A stretch of DNA of 57,795 nucleotides from an uncultured Clostridium sp. (GTDB taxonomy: Bacteria; Bacillota; Clostridia; TANB77; CAG-508): contig CAMNWO010000015.1 in the NCBI GenBank assembly GCA_946565805.1, forward strand, positions 1 to 57,795, read 5' to 3'. Position numbers and translations under genes: made by a program. The first letter of the stretch is position 1, and each line of letters starts with the position of its first letter. This document shows positions 8,258 to 16,528 of the stretch, one piece after another. The notes beneath the pieces are model-generated. The model was not told where the DNA came from. It saw nothing but the letters and a program-made list of their open reading frames with translations, and did not search any database.

Positions 8258-9421
8258 TTATACCGTTACCTCTTTAGTTTCCTTTGTCTTAAAACTATAA
8301 TGTAATAATACTGGCGTTATCATGGTAACAAGTAAAACTGTTATTATAATAATGGAGAATATCTCTTCGTTTATGAGTGATAACTTCTTTGCCTCATTTG
8401 CCATAATAAGGGCTACTTCTCCCCTCGTTGCCATTCCAATTCCTATTTGTACCGCTTTTTCGTTCGTATAACCACATATTTTAGCACCTATTCCATTTCC
8501 TATTATTTTACTAACAATAGTGACCGTGGTAAATAATAGGATAAATAACCATACTGATTGGCTAAAATGAAATGTTGTTAAATTTAGCCCCACACTTGCA
8601 AAAAATATAGGAGAAAAAACCATATGTACGACTAAGTCTATTTTTCCTTTTACTTTTCTTCCTTTTTCTGTGTTTCCTATTACTAATCCTGCTATATAGG
8701 CTCCAATAATTCCACTAACACCTAATCTTTCAGCAATATATGCCAATATTAATGCAAATGCTATAGAATAAGTAGGCATCTGTTCTACTTTGGTATCTTT
8801 TTTCTCTATTTTTTCAAATACTTTAAATAGTAGTAATCCTAGCGTTATTGCCATTCCAAAAAATAACATTATTTTTAATATCATGGTAGCAAATGTTGTT
8901 ATTTGCAAATTCCCACTATTCATAATGATAGTTAGAAATATAATTCCTATTATATCATCAACTACACCTGCTCCTAATATCGCTAATCCTACACTTGATT
9001 TTATTTTCTTCATTTCAATCAAAGTTTCTACGGTTATACTAACGGAAGTGGCTGTTATTACTGCTCCAAAAAATAAATTTGTTTTTAAGTCTTGTACATA
9101 AATTAAACTACATAGGCTTCCTAGTACCAGTGGTACAATGACCCCTATTAAGGCAATTATGACATATTTATTACTATTGGCTATGAATTTTTTTATACTA
9201 GTTTCCATTCCTGCTAAAAACATGATTAAAATAATTCCAAATTTTGATAGTGCTTCTAAGATAGTGCTGTTTTGTACGATGTTTAACACAGCTGGACCTA
9301 GTACAATTCCAGCAATCAGTCCTCCTAATACTTTTGGCATTTTTATTTTTTGTGTAATTAATGTAAATATTTTTACTACTACGATTATTAATCCTATATC
9401 TAATAAATATTTGTATTCCAT
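8258..9421 (-). CDS. CPA2-family cation/proton antiporter (KefB/NapA-like)
   Basis: A 387-residue membrane protein with about 12 helices. The GLIAGIVLGPAVL motif near residue 35, the paired acidic GVVDDIIGIIFL motif near residue 153 (the DD site where Na+ and H+ compete in this family) and the helix ATRGEVALIMA near 340 identify the Na+/H+ exchanger domain. It lacks the TrkA-N domain of Kef channels, so it is the short antiporter form. Start follows AAGGAAG. It probably exchanges Na+ or K+ for H+; the cation is not readable from sequence. Confidence 0.9.
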   Translation of the reverse strand: MEYKYLLDIGLIIVVVKIFTLITQKIKMPKVLGGLIAGIVLGPAVLNIVQNSTILEALSKFGIILIMFLAGMETSIKKFIANSNKYVIIALIGVIVPLVLGSLCSLIYVQDLKTNLFFGAVITATSVSITVETLIEMKKIKSSVGLAILGAGVVDDIIGIIFLTIIMNSGNLQITTFATMILKIMLFFGMAITLGLLLFKVFEKIEKKDTKVEQMPTYSIAFALILAYIAERLGVSGIIGAYIAGLVIGNTEKGRKVKGKIDLVVHMVFSPIFFASVGLNLTTFHFSQSVWLFILLFTTVTIVSKIIGNGIGAKICGYTNEKAVQIGIGMATRGEVALIMANEAKKLSLINEEIFSIIIITVLLVTMITPVLLHYSFKTKETKEVTV

Positions 9422-9464
9422 TTTTCTTCCTTCTTTGTTTGTTTTTTCTTTTCAATATTCATTG

Positions 9465-10022
9465 TTAAATTTCTTTTTCTGAATTTTCTAACGTTTTTAA
9501 TTGTTCTTTTATACCATCTAAAAACGCTATTCTTTTAGCAATTTTATTTGGATGATGTGCTTTAGCGTCTGCATACTGTAACTGTAATCTTTTTTGTATC
9601 ATTTCAAAATCATTATCTAAATCGTGTAGATTGATTACAGTATCATGAGTTTCTACTAAATATGTTACTTTTTTTATAAAATCTTCTTCATATCCTAGTC
9701 TTGTTAATATTTCTTTTGCCATTTTATAAGAAACTTCTGGATGCCCATGGAAGTGCCTAACTTCTTTCTCTTGATAAGAAAATGGCTTTCCTATGTCATG
9801 TAATAAAGCTGCCATATTTAATTCTACATCCTTTGTGTTTAAATTTTGTATGACTGCTAATGTGTGTTCCCAAACGTCTAAATGGTGATGTGGATGCTTA
9901 TGCTCAAATCCTATCATATTTTTTATTTCTGGTATTTCAGCTGTTATATATTCTAAGTTCCCATTAATGGCTTCTACTGTATTTTCTTCATTTAAAATTT
10001 CTTCTATTCTTTTCTTTCCCAT
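9465..10022 (-). CDS. HD-domain metal-dependent phosphohydrolase
   Basis: A 185-residue HD-domain protein. The metal ligands are visible as HHHLDVWEHTLAV (His), LLHDIGKP (HD), FHGHPEVS (His) and VETHDTV. This pattern matches stand-alone HD enzymes related to the HD domain of CCA-adding enzymes, which usually remove phosphate from nucleotides or RNA ends. Substrate unknown. It starts at ATG 10022 behind AGAGG, with TATAAT upstream, and may lead the set HD, antiporter, membrane protein, ZIP. Confidence 0.85.
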   Translation of the reverse strand: MGKKRIEEILNEENTVEAINGNLEYITAEIPEIKNMIGFEHKHPHHHLDVWEHTLAVIQNLNTKDVELNMAALLHDIGKPFSYQEKEVRHFHGHPEVSYKMAKEILTRLGYEEDFIKKVTYLVETHDTVINLHDLDNDFEMIQKRLQLQYADAKAHHPNKIAKRIAFLDGIKEQLKTLENSEKEI

Positions 10023-10065
10023 TTTTTTACCTCTTTGGATATTATATCTCTTCTATTTTTATTTT

Positions 10066-10323
10066 TCAACTATAAACATCTAAGTTGTATATTTTTGATT
10101 TCCTGCCTCCTGTACTTTTGTCGGAAATTCCGACAGAAGTTTTTTCTTCAAGTTCTCCTTCTTTAAAAATATTACTAATATGCTCACTAATTGTTGCATG
10201 CTTTACATCGAATAATTCTTCCATCTGTGCTTGTGTAAGCCATACTGTCTCCTCTTTTAAATTTACCTCTAATTTTACTCCTTGGTTTTCAAATAAAATA
10301 ATTTCATTCTTTTCTTCTTTCAT
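10066..10323 (-). pseudogene. N-terminal fragment of a RhuM/virulence-type protein
   Basis: An 85-residue reading frame matching only the N-terminus of RhuM-family proteins, with the diagnostic EETVWLTQAQMEELFDVK and ISEHISNIFKEGEL. Intact family members are about 300 residues and continue after YNLD with IISVGYR; here the frame stops three residues after YNLD. RhuM genes often travel on mobile or defence-related islands, and this remnant borders the foreign-looking NAD-salvage pair. A functional small DNA-binding peptide cannot be ruled out. Confidence 0.75.
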
Positions 10324-10461
10324 AAGAACACATCCTTTTTATAAAATTTAGTTCTTACTAGATTTATTACTGCTTTTAAACTTTATTTATTGGTGTTAGA
10401 ACTATTGTTTTTACTTGTTTATCAATATTTTCTTATGTATTTATTTTAAAAATATCAAATA

Positions 10462-10500
10462 AGAAAAAAAGCGTTCCTAGATAGGAACGCTTTTTTTCTT
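10462..10500. terminator. bidirectional Rho-independent terminator
   Basis: Stem GCGTTCCT (10471-10478) and AGGAACGC (10483-10490), flanked by an A-run on the left and a T-run on the right, so it can work on both strands. It lies downstream of the minus-strand nicotinamidase-like gene. The rest of 10324-10525 is A+T-rich without a supported gene. Confidence 0.9.
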
Positions 10501-10525
10501 TTAAAAATTAACTTGTTACTGTTGC

Positions 10526-11488
10526 TTAAGCTGCATAGATATCAGTCACATCTGTTGACTTCACAAATCTTATGCCCATTTTTTTGATTTCAGCCATCTT
10601 CTTGGCAGTTTCTTCTTCAAATCCACCAATACAAGAAGTACAATCTTCCAGAACCACAATTTTTCTTAAGATGTCTGGTCTGTGTGAAAAGCGCTTTACA
10701 ATCTGCTGCAGAGTTCTTAAAAAGCAATGTGATTTTGCCTGCCCCACAAGATAGATTTTAGCAACTTCGGGATCTTCAAAAACTTTTAATATGTCAAACC
10801 GTATCTCTGTATCTGGTGCATATTCTGCCTCAATGGCACCATATTGCTCGCTGTACTCATCCTGACCTTTATAATATGCCTTCGCTCTAGAATTTCGTAC
10901 AATTTCATGGTACAAAACCAATTTTTTAAGTTCTCCTTCCAGCTCTGCGCCTTCGCTATTGGCTTTGCAGTGATAGGGCCAAATCCGCAGTTCTTCTCCA
11001 CCTGCCTCAACATTTTCAACATACGCTAATGCTTTTTTGGCATTTTTCAGCTTTGTTTTGAATTTTCCTTCTTTGATGCCTTCACTGGTAATTACTGTTA
11101 CGCCAGGAAGTACATACTCTCCTTCCTGATGTTCTCCATTTTCATCTGTAAAATCTTTACCATAGACCCAAGCATTTGGGAAAAAGATATGGCTGTTGCC
11201 ATGCCAATCTAATGTATACCGAATACGATAGATTTTATCCATAAACTTATAGATAAACCAGCAAAGCCTTTCTGTGTCTTCCACTGCTCCGTCTACTGGA
11301 AGAGCTCCCTGCGGTGAAATGAAGTCAAACTGATTGTCAATCATCATTACTTCTACCCGTTCAGCATCAAAACTTGCAGGCTTTTTGGTCTCGCTTTCTG
11401 CCATTTCCATTACCTGCTTTAAATCACTCCCAGCTTCTTTGGTTCCAATTTTAGCTACATTTACAATTTCCTCAAATTTTGCTTTCAT
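10526..11488 (-). CDS. nicotinamidase-like cysteine hydrolase (isochorismatase superfamily)
   Basis: A 320-residue cysteine hydrolase. The catalytic aspartate is in MIDNQFDF (D51), metal ligands are in TLDWHGNSH (D94, H96), and the nucleophile is in VGQAKSHCF (C255); IWPYHC is also typical. It is longer than most nicotinamidases (about 200), with extra segments at about 1-40 and 160-220. Nicotinamide to nicotinate conversion is inferred from the fold and from the divergent nadE neighbour. The ATG at 11488 is best placed behind AAGGAGG. It uses in-frame CGG four times and is richer in G+C than its flanks, which suggests transfer. One CGG (10985-10987) has the CTG-CGG-A context. Confidence 0.82.
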   Translation of the reverse strand: MKAKFEEIVNVAKIGTKEAGSDLKQVMEMAESETKKPASFDAERVEVMMIDNQFDFISPQGALPVDGAVEDTERLCWFIYKFMDKIYRIRYTLDWHGNSHIFFPNAWVYGKDFTDENGEHQEGEYVLPGVTVITSEGIKEGKFKTKLKNAKKALAYVENVEAGGEELRIWPYHCKANSEGAELEGELKKLVLYHEIVRNSRAKAYYKGQDEYSEQYGAIEAEYAPDTEIRFDILKVFEDPEVAKIYLVGQAKSHCFLRTLQQIVKRFSHRPDILRKIVVLEDCTSCIGGFEEETAKKMAEIKKMGIRFVKSTDVTDIYAA

Positions 11489-11599
11489 TTGCAATCCTCC
11501 TTCATGTTATTTGAGTTAACGAGTAACAATATTAAATTTTAAAATGACACCTCCTTGATATAAATTTTTATATCTAGTTTTAAATTTATAAGCTCCTAT

Positions 11600-11628
11600 A
11601 TTATATACCGTTTACATAAATTAGTCAA
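11600..11628 (-). promoter_or_regulatory. sigma-A promoter of the nicotinamidase-like gene
   Basis: On the minus strand, TTGACT (11623-11628), 17-bp spacer and TATAAT (11600-11605). The leader to the start codon is about 105 nt and contains the palindrome GATATAAAAATTTATATC, immediately followed by a second AAGGAGG that has no good ATG behind it. Confidence 0.75.
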
Positions 11629-11656
11629 TAGGCTACTTGTTTTTCAGCCTTCAAAA

Positions 11657-11685
11657 TTGACATAACTCAAGTATTATGTTATACT
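11657..11685 (+). promoter_or_regulatory. sigma-A promoter of nadE
   Basis: TTGACA (11657-11662), 17-bp spacer, TATACT (11680-11685). A small inverted repeat CTATCT/AGATAG (about 11708-11728) lies in the leader. The promoter is divergent from and 28 bp away from the nicotinamidase-like promoter, so joint regulation is possible. Confidence 0.8.
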
Positions 11686-11777
11686 ATAAATCAAATGTTT
11701 TATATCACTATCTATCATTTTAGATAGTAAAAACATACCCCAAAAACACATTCAACAAAAAATAAGGAGGTTACATT

Positions 11778-13706
11778 ATGACAGATTACGGTTTTGTAAA
11801 ATGTGCTATTGCCAATTTCAATAGCAGGCTTTCTAATCCTGAAAGTACAACAGAAAAAATTAGAAATTTGGTATGTCGGGCCAATGGAAAGAATGTTAAA
11901 GTATTAATCTTTCCAGAACTATGCCTAACTGGCTATACCTGTCAGGACCTTTTTGGCTACCCACAACTTTTAGAAACTGTCAAAAAATCATTAAAATACC
12001 TTGAATTTCTGTCTTACGGGCATGATATGCTTTTTGTGGTAGGAGCACCTATTAGTGTCTCTGACACTCTGTATAACTGTGCCGTTGTCATTCAGGACGG
12101 AAAAATTCGAGGAATTGTACCTAAGCAGTATTTACCAAATTCTGGTGAATTCTATGAAAAGCGGTGGTTTACAGCCTACACAGACACCTCTATTACTTCA
12201 GTCAACTTAATGGGAGAAGATATTCCTTTCGGTAATATTATTTTCAAATCCACTTTAGGTTACAAATTAGGAATAGAAATCTGTGAAGACCTTTGGTCAG
12301 TAATTCCGCCTAGTTCTTACTTGGCATTAGCAGGAGCCAACATTATTGCTAACTTATCTTCTAGCAATGAATTGGTTGGTAAAGATGCTTATCGCAGAGA
12401 ACTTATCAAAAGCCAAAGTGCAAAAACCATTTCAGCCTATCTCTATACTTCTAGTGGTTTTTCCGAATCAACCAGTGATTTAGTGTTTGGTGGAAGTGGT
12501 TATGCTTTTGAAAACGGAAAAGAATTAGCTTCTTTTAAACGTTATCAAATGGATGACCAGCTGGAAATCTTTGATGTTGATATCGAAGATTTGAGCAATG
12601 AGAGACTTCATAATAATACTTTCGCTGATAGCAAAAGGAATTTAAAACTGTCATATCAGGAAGTTATTATTAAACAACCTAATATTTCTCCTAACATTTC
12701 TTTATCTCGAACAGTAAATTCTCATCCTTTTGTACCTACATTAGAAAACAACGCTCGTGATAAGGTATGCAGAGAAATTATTAACATACAATCAACAGGT
12801 TTGGCAAGGCGGTTGTCTTCTATTGGTTGTGAAAAAGTTACGATTGGTATTTCTGGTGGATTGGACTCAACTCTGGCTTTACTCGTATGTTACGATGCTT
12901 TTAAGAAATTGAAGCTGGACTTTTCTGGGATTATAGGAGTTACCATGCCTGGATTTGGTACAACGGACCGCACTTATAATAATGCTGTTGCGTTGTGTCA
13001 GGAATTGGGAATATCTTTACAAGAAATTTCTATTAGAAAAGCTTGTTTGCAACATTTTAGAGATATTGGTCATAAGTATTCTATCCATGATATTACTTAT
13101 GAAAACACACAGGCCAGAGAAAGAACACAAATTCTAATGGATTTGGCCAACAAAAATAATGGTATTTTAGTAGGAACTGGTGATTTGTCTGAACTCGTAT
13201 TAGGTTGGTGTACCTATAATGGAGACCACATGAGTATGTATGGAGTTAACTGTTCTATTCCAAAAACTCTTGTAAAATATCTCATTGAGTGGTATGCCGT
13301 GGAAGCTGGCAAGGAAAATCCTGAGCTAGAAGATACTTTGTTGGATATCATTGATACACCAATTAGCCCAGAATTGCTTCCTACCAAAGGTAAAAAGGTT
13401 GTCCAAAAAACAGAAAATACTGTTGGACCTTATGAGGTTATAGACTTCTTTATTTATTATCTTTTAAGAAAGAAGTTTTCAGGCGACAAAATCCTGTATC
13501 TGGCAAATGTTGCTTTTGATGGAAAATATAGTATGGATGAACTTACTACATACTATAATGATTTTATCAAGCGTTTCTTCCAGAATCAGTTTAAGAGAAA
13601 TTGCATTCCTGATGGTCCTAAAGTAGGAACCGTGAGTATTTCACCAAGAGGCGATCTTCGGATGCCTTCTGATGCAGATGCAACCATTTGGGACATTAAA
13701 AAGTAA
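11778..13706 (+). CDS. nadE: glutamine-dependent NAD+ synthetase
   Basis: A 642-residue two-domain enzyme that makes NAD+ from deamido-NAD+, ATP and glutamine. The N-terminal nitrilase-type amidase has E47 (FPELCLTG), K116 (PKQYLPN) and nucleophile C169 (GIEICEDLW). The C-terminal synthetase has the ATP loop SGGLDS at 359-364, GTGDLSELVLGWCTYNGDHM, and the closing SPRGDLRMPSDADATIWDIK. Length is normal. AAGGAGG precedes the ATG. It is divergent from the nicotinamidase-like gene, giving a nicotinamide-to-NAD route that still needs PncB and NadD from elsewhere. It uses CGG for Arg several times, including CTT-CGG-A at 13656-13662, unlike the surrounding genes. Confidence 0.96.
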   Translation: MTDYGFVKCAIANFNSRLSNPESTTEKIRNLVCRANGKNVKVLIFPELCLTGYTCQDLFGYPQLLETVKKSLKYLEFLSYGHDMLFVVGAPISVSDTLYNCAVVIQDGKIRGIVPKQYLPNSGEFYEKRWFTAYTDTSITSVNLMGEDIPFGNIIFKSTLGYKLGIEICEDLWSVIPPSSYLALAGANIIANLSSSNELVGKDAYRRELIKSQSAKTISAYLYTSSGFSESTSDLVFGGSGYAFENGKELASFKRYQMDDQLEIFDVDIEDLSNERLHNNTFADSKRNLKLSYQEVIIKQPNISPNISLSRTVNSHPFVPTLENNARDKVCREIINIQSTGLARRLSSIGCEKVTIGISGGLDSTLALLVCYDAFKKLKLDFSGIIGVTMPGFGTTDRTYNNAVALCQELGISLQEISIRKACLQHFRDIGHKYSIHDITYENTQARERTQILMDLANKNNGILVGTGDLSELVLGWCTYNGDHMSMYGVNCSIPKTLVKYLIEWYAVEAGKENPELEDTLLDIIDTPISPELLPTKGKKVVQKTENTVGPYEVIDFFIYYLLRKKFSGDKILYLANVAFDGKYSMDELTTYYNDFIKRFFQNQFKRNCIPDGPKVGTVSISPRGDLRMPSDADATIWDIKK

Positions 13707-13725
13707 CTTAGTAAGGAGCTTAAAA

Positions 13726-13760
13726 ATGAGGATTAGCGTTAAAGCTAATCCTCATTTTAT
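13726..13760 (+). terminator. terminator of nadE
   Basis: A 12-bp perfect stem (ATGAGGATTAGC at 13726-13737 with GCTAATCCTCAT at 13744-13755), 6-nt loop, followed by TTTTAT. It lies 20 bp after the nadE stop. Confidence 0.9.
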
Positions 13761-13790
13761 CATTAACAAAAAAGCAGTTACTTTGTATAA

Positions 13791-14330
13791 CTACTTCCCT
13801 ACAAACTGATTCCACCATTTTTTCTTTGTAAAAAGATAGTGAAATATTTTAAAAACATTATAGCCAATCACTGCTCCTAAAAGATTCGTTATGATGTCAT
13901 CAATATCTGCCGAACGTCCAATGAAATATTGAAAAAACTCTACTCCAAATGTTACACAAAATGAAAGTAAACTTGTTTGGTATAACTTTCTTTTGTTTTT
14001 TAATACACTAGGTATAAAAAATCCTAATGGAATAAACAGCATAATGTTTGGTATTTTCTCAACGATTAATTGCCCAAAACTTTCAGTATTTCCTAGCCAA
14101 CTAAATGGTCGTAAATTTAAAATATAGGTCTCTGGTTGAAAGGTAATCGGCACAAATAGAATAGTTGCAAACACAATTAGAAATATAGAACAAATTAGTC
14201 CAATATAGCTTAATTGCCTTAATACACTCTTTCCTTTTTTCTTTAAAACAAATAAAATTGGTAAATATAAAATACTAATAATTATTATAAATAGGATAGC
14301 TAGCCTAATATAAGCTTCAATTCTATGCAA
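13791..14330 (-). CDS. VanZ-family membrane protein
   Basis: A 179-residue membrane protein of the VanZ family, with four to five helices and the family segment MLFIPLGFFIPSVLKNK followed by GVEFFQYFIGRSADIDD and TNLLGAVIGY. VanZ confers low teicoplanin resistance in enterococci, but most family members have no known role. The start is TTG at 14330, behind GAGGAGGG at 6-nt spacing; no better ATG is present. A 23-bp palindrome lies upstream. It is convergent with nadE across a terminator. Confidence 0.88.
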   Translation of the reverse strand: MHRIEAYIRLAILFIIIISILYLPILFVLKKKGKSVLRQLSYIGLICSIFLIVFATILFVPITFQPETYILNLRPFSWLGNTESFGQLIVEKIPNIMLFIPLGFFIPSVLKNKRKLYQTSLLSFCVTFGVEFFQYFIGRSADIDDIITNLLGAVIGYNVFKIFHYLFTKKKWWNQFVGK

Positions 14331-14363
14331 AGTATTCCCTCCTCTTAACTTTTGTTATCTTTA

Positions 14364-14386
14364 TAGTATCATACATTATGATACTA
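14364..14386. promoter_or_regulatory. palindrome upstream of vanZ-like gene
   Basis: A perfect 9-bp inverted repeat TAGTATCAT / ATGATACTA with a 5-nt centre. There is no adjacent T-run on the minus strand, so an operator is more likely than a terminator. The regulator is unknown. Confidence 0.5.
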
Positions 14387-14414
14387 ATAAATAGTTTTAA
14401 GGGAATCTTAATGT

Positions 14415-15017
14415 TTAGTTTTCTATACTATTTACTATAAATGCAACTACATCATTTGTATTATCTTTTTCTTTATTTTTCTTTTTATCCTCTTCTGTGA
14501 GTTCTAACCAATATTGATTTGTTTCTGGTATAACTGATATGGAATCTAATGGATAGCCTGGATTTCTTCTTTCGCATGGTCTATCTATGAGATAGAAATT
14601 GCTTTTACTCCAACTATATTCTTTTCTTTCTTGTTGGTTACATATTACCATTCCATATACCCATTTTGCTGTTAATTTTCCACCATATTTATTGGCAAGT
14701 TTTGTATAATATTCTATCATTTCTTCATCGCTTAATTCTTTTCCCTTTATTCTTCTAACATGGGTACCTGGTTGTTTTTCTTCTGGTAACTCTTCTATAA
14801 ATAAACAATTATCCATTCCAATCGTTGGTATTTTAGTTGCATTATAATATGTTTTTGCTTTTATGTAAGCATTTTCTATGGCATTTTTTCCATTTTCATT
14901 TACTTCTACTTTAAAGTCTAAATCGTTTATGGTAATTAATTCTATTCCTTTTTCTTTTAATGATTCTTTGTATTTTCCTACTTTTGCTTGATTGGTTGTT
15001 GCAAATAATACTTTCAT
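14415..15017 (-). CDS. HAM1/RdgB-like non-canonical NTP pyrophosphatase
   Basis: A 200-residue protein of the Ham1/inosine triphosphatase fold. The N-terminal VLFATTNQAKVGKYKESL matches the nucleotide-binding start of RdgB (ATxNxxKxxE), and ENAYIKAKTYYN with TIGMDNCLFIEEL matches the substrate and metal region (usual ADDSGL is replaced by GMDNCL). It probably hydrolyses damaged or unusual NTPs to NMP and PPi, but the altered acidic motif suggests divergent specificity. Its ATG overlaps the stop of the Nudix gene as ATGA, which implies coupled translation. The neighbourhood is rich in nucleotide-sanitising enzymes. Confidence 0.82.
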   Translation of the reverse strand: MKVLFATTNQAKVGKYKESLKEKGIELITINDLDFKVEVNENGKNAIENAYIKAKTYYNATKIPTIGMDNCLFIEELPEEKQPGTHVRRIKGKELSDEEMIEYYTKLANKYGGKLTAKWVYGMVICNQQERKEYSWSKSNFYLIDRPCERRNPGYPLDSISVIPETNQYWLELTEEDKKKNKEKDNTNDVVAFIVNSIEN

Positions 15018-15508
15018 AATTTACTTTCTTCCTCTAAACTATAATCTACTTTCAATATATTTTCTTGTTCATCTACTGTAATATGGATATTGAATTTGTA
15101 GCTGTCCTCTAGTAATCCTTTTATAAAAAATCTATCTAACATCATTATATTAGATAATATTTTTTCTTTTTGCAACAGCTCATTTATATTTATCCATTCT
15201 GACGTGTTTTCTTCAACTTCTTGTGGTTCTCCTTCATAATCGTTTGTTATAAAAGTTTTAAATGTAAATTTTCTATCTGGATATTCTTTGGTTATTATTC
15301 CTTTGTATTTTAAATTTTTTACGTCTATTCTGGTTTCTTCTTTCATTTCTCTTATGGCGGTTTGTTTTGCGGTTTCTCCTTCTTCTATTTTTCCACCTGG
15401 TATGTCATAATATCCTTCTTTTCTATTGCCTTTTTTATATTTGATAGCTACTACTTTGTTGTCTTTTATTAAATAACATCTTACTGCTTTTCTTGTTGGT
15501 TTATCCAT
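15014..15508 (-). CDS. Nudix hydrolase
   Basis: A 164-residue Nudix enzyme with a complete Nudix box: GGKIEEGETAKQTAIREMKE followed by ET, at about residues 38-60 (G-x5-E-x7-REUxEE). Nudix proteins cleave nucleoside diphosphates linked to another group; the substrate is unknown. It overlaps the HAM1-like gene by ATGA, pointing to a shared role in clearing modified nucleotides. The ATG at 15508 has AAAGGAG about 14 nt upstream, slightly long. It lies 19 bp downstream of the HIT-like gene. Confidence 0.9.
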   Translation of the reverse strand: MDKPTRKAVRCYLIKDNKVVAIKYKKGNRKEGYYDIPGGKIEEGETAKQTAIREMKEETRIDVKNLKYKGIITKEYPDRKFTFKTFITNDYEGEPQEVEENTSEWININELLQKEKILSNIMMLDRFFIKGLLEDSYKFNIHITVDEQENILKVDYSLEEESKL

Positions 15509-15527
15509 ATTATGTTTTTACTCTCCT

Positions 15528-15944
15528 TTATTTCATGTAATCTCTAATTTCAAATAATAATTTATCTTCTAATAATTGTGTTGAAGCAAAATTATTTAAT
15601 GTGTTTTTATCTTCCCATTCTTCATCAAATAATTCTATTTTTTTGTCATATCTTGGAAATGCATGATAATGAACAAATGGGTCATGCATCATCATAATCA
15701 TATAATTAAATTTTATTGCTCCAAATTTTTCTTTGCATAATTTTTCATACCAATTTACTACTTTCGGAAATTCTGCTCCTTCTTCGGGTAATATATAACC
15801 AACATTTTCTATTGGTCTTTTTAATAAAATGACTACGTCTCCTAATGTTACTTGTTTTTGTCTAACACAAACAATCCAATGTTCAAATTCCTTAATACAT
15901 AGTTCTTCTGGTCTGAATTTTTTCATAAATTCTAAATTTTTCAT
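15528..15944 (-). CDS. HIT-like nucleotide hydrolase
   Basis: A 138-residue protein of the HIT superfamily. The histidine-triad core appears as FVHYHAFPRY at about residues 91-100, reduced from H-x-H-x-H (the third histidine is replaced by Pro/Arg context), and the N-terminal FEHWIVCVRQKQVTLGDVVI matches HIT-like Ap4A hydrolases. It may cleave dinucleoside polyphosphates or nucleotidyl adducts. No strong ribosome binding site precedes the ATG at 15944, perhaps because the upstream gene decayed. Loss of the third histidine lowers certainty about activity. Confidence 0.75.
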   Translation of the reverse strand: MKNLEFMKKFRPEELCIKEFEHWIVCVRQKQVTLGDVVILLKRPIENVGYILPEEGAEFPKVVNWYEKLCKEKFGAIKFNYMIMMMHDPFVHYHAFPRYDKKIELFDEEWEDKNTLNNFASTQLLEDKLLFEIRDYMK

Positions 15945-15947
15945 TTT

Positions 15948-16080
15948 TTATAACTTTAATAATTCAAGTTGCTCTATATCCTTAAGCCAAATTGTTTGAA
16001 ATCCTAATTCACTAGCACTTGTTATATTTTTATTTGTATCATCAATAAAAATTGATTCTTTTATATTTATTTTATATTTC
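15948..16080 (-). pseudogene. C-terminal remnant of a HAD hydrolase (remnant A)
   Basis: About 44 codons, ending at the stop 15948-15950. The translated stretch SIFIDDTNKNITSASELGF, then QTIWLK, is the motif IV to C-terminus of a YihX-like HAD phosphatase. The N-terminal two-thirds, including the catalytic DxD, is missing. It abuts a second, different HAD remnant. Confidence 0.7.
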
Positions 16081-16084
16081 TTTA

Positions 16085-16222
16085 TCAAGTTTGATTAATT
16101 TCTTCTCTGTTACAGTTTGAATACTTATCATACATTACTGCCACTTCTATACCTGCATTATTGGCCGCTTCTACTCCTATTAATGAATCTTCTATAATTA
16201 AGCATTCTTCTTTTTTAATATA
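16085..16222 (-). pseudogene. C-terminal remnant of a beta-phosphoglucomutase-like HAD hydrolase (remnant B)
   Basis: Contains CLIIEDSLIGVEAANNAGIE, then VAVMYDKYS, which is the motif IV region and C-terminus of a beta-PGM-like HAD enzyme, ending at the TGA at 16085-16087. The catalytic N-terminus and cap are absent: the frame begins at the stop of the deoxyribosyltransferase-like gene. Fusion of two unlike HAD tails points to deletion between paralogues. Confidence 0.7.
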
Positions 16223-16528
16223 TTACGCCTCTTCTAAATATATTATTTCTTTTCCTTTTTGTTTAGCATATTCTATTTCTCCTTTTGTGCTTTCTCCAAT
16301 ATATCCTCCTACATTTACTACAAATATTGCATCTGATAAATCAATTTTTGCTTTATGTAGTTCACCTAATAAATTTTTTTCATGCTCTGTAAAGTTTCTA
16401 TTGGTAACACGAGGTGTTAAACCAATTACAACATATTCATTTTCTATTGCTAATTTTTCATTTACTTCTTGTATTTTATCCCAAAATTTTACTGAACCAC
16501 ATAGTGTGACAATTTTTCTTTTTTTCAT
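16223..16528 (-). CDS. nucleoside 2-deoxyribosyltransferase-like protein
   Basis: A 101-residue protein with the N-terminal VTLCGSVKFWDKIQEVNEKL motif and the C-terminal KIDLSDAIFVVNVGGYIGES followed by TKGEIEYA. These match the Rossmann-like nucleoside deoxyribosyltransferase family, whose members exchange or hydrolyse N-glycosidic bonds of nucleosides. It is shorter than the classical enzyme (about 150), like many stand-alone members. The ATG at 16528 overlaps the TGA of the upstream Nudix gene as ATGA, so translation is coupled. Confidence 0.8.
   Translation of the reverse strand: MKKRKIVTLCGSVKFWDKIQEVNEKLAIENEYVVIGLTPRVTNRNFTEHEKNLLGELHKAKIDLSDAIFVVNVGGYIGESTKGEIEYAKQKGKEIIYLEEA

Noticed and set aside
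10786..11022. Overlapping ORF inside the nicotinamidase-like gene
   Set aside because: It is a shadow of the real frame, which has clear catalytic motifs.
11500..11560. Leader peptide in front of the nicotinamidase-like gene
   Set aside because: A second AAGGAGG is present, but only a GTG with three codons follows; no convincing peptide.
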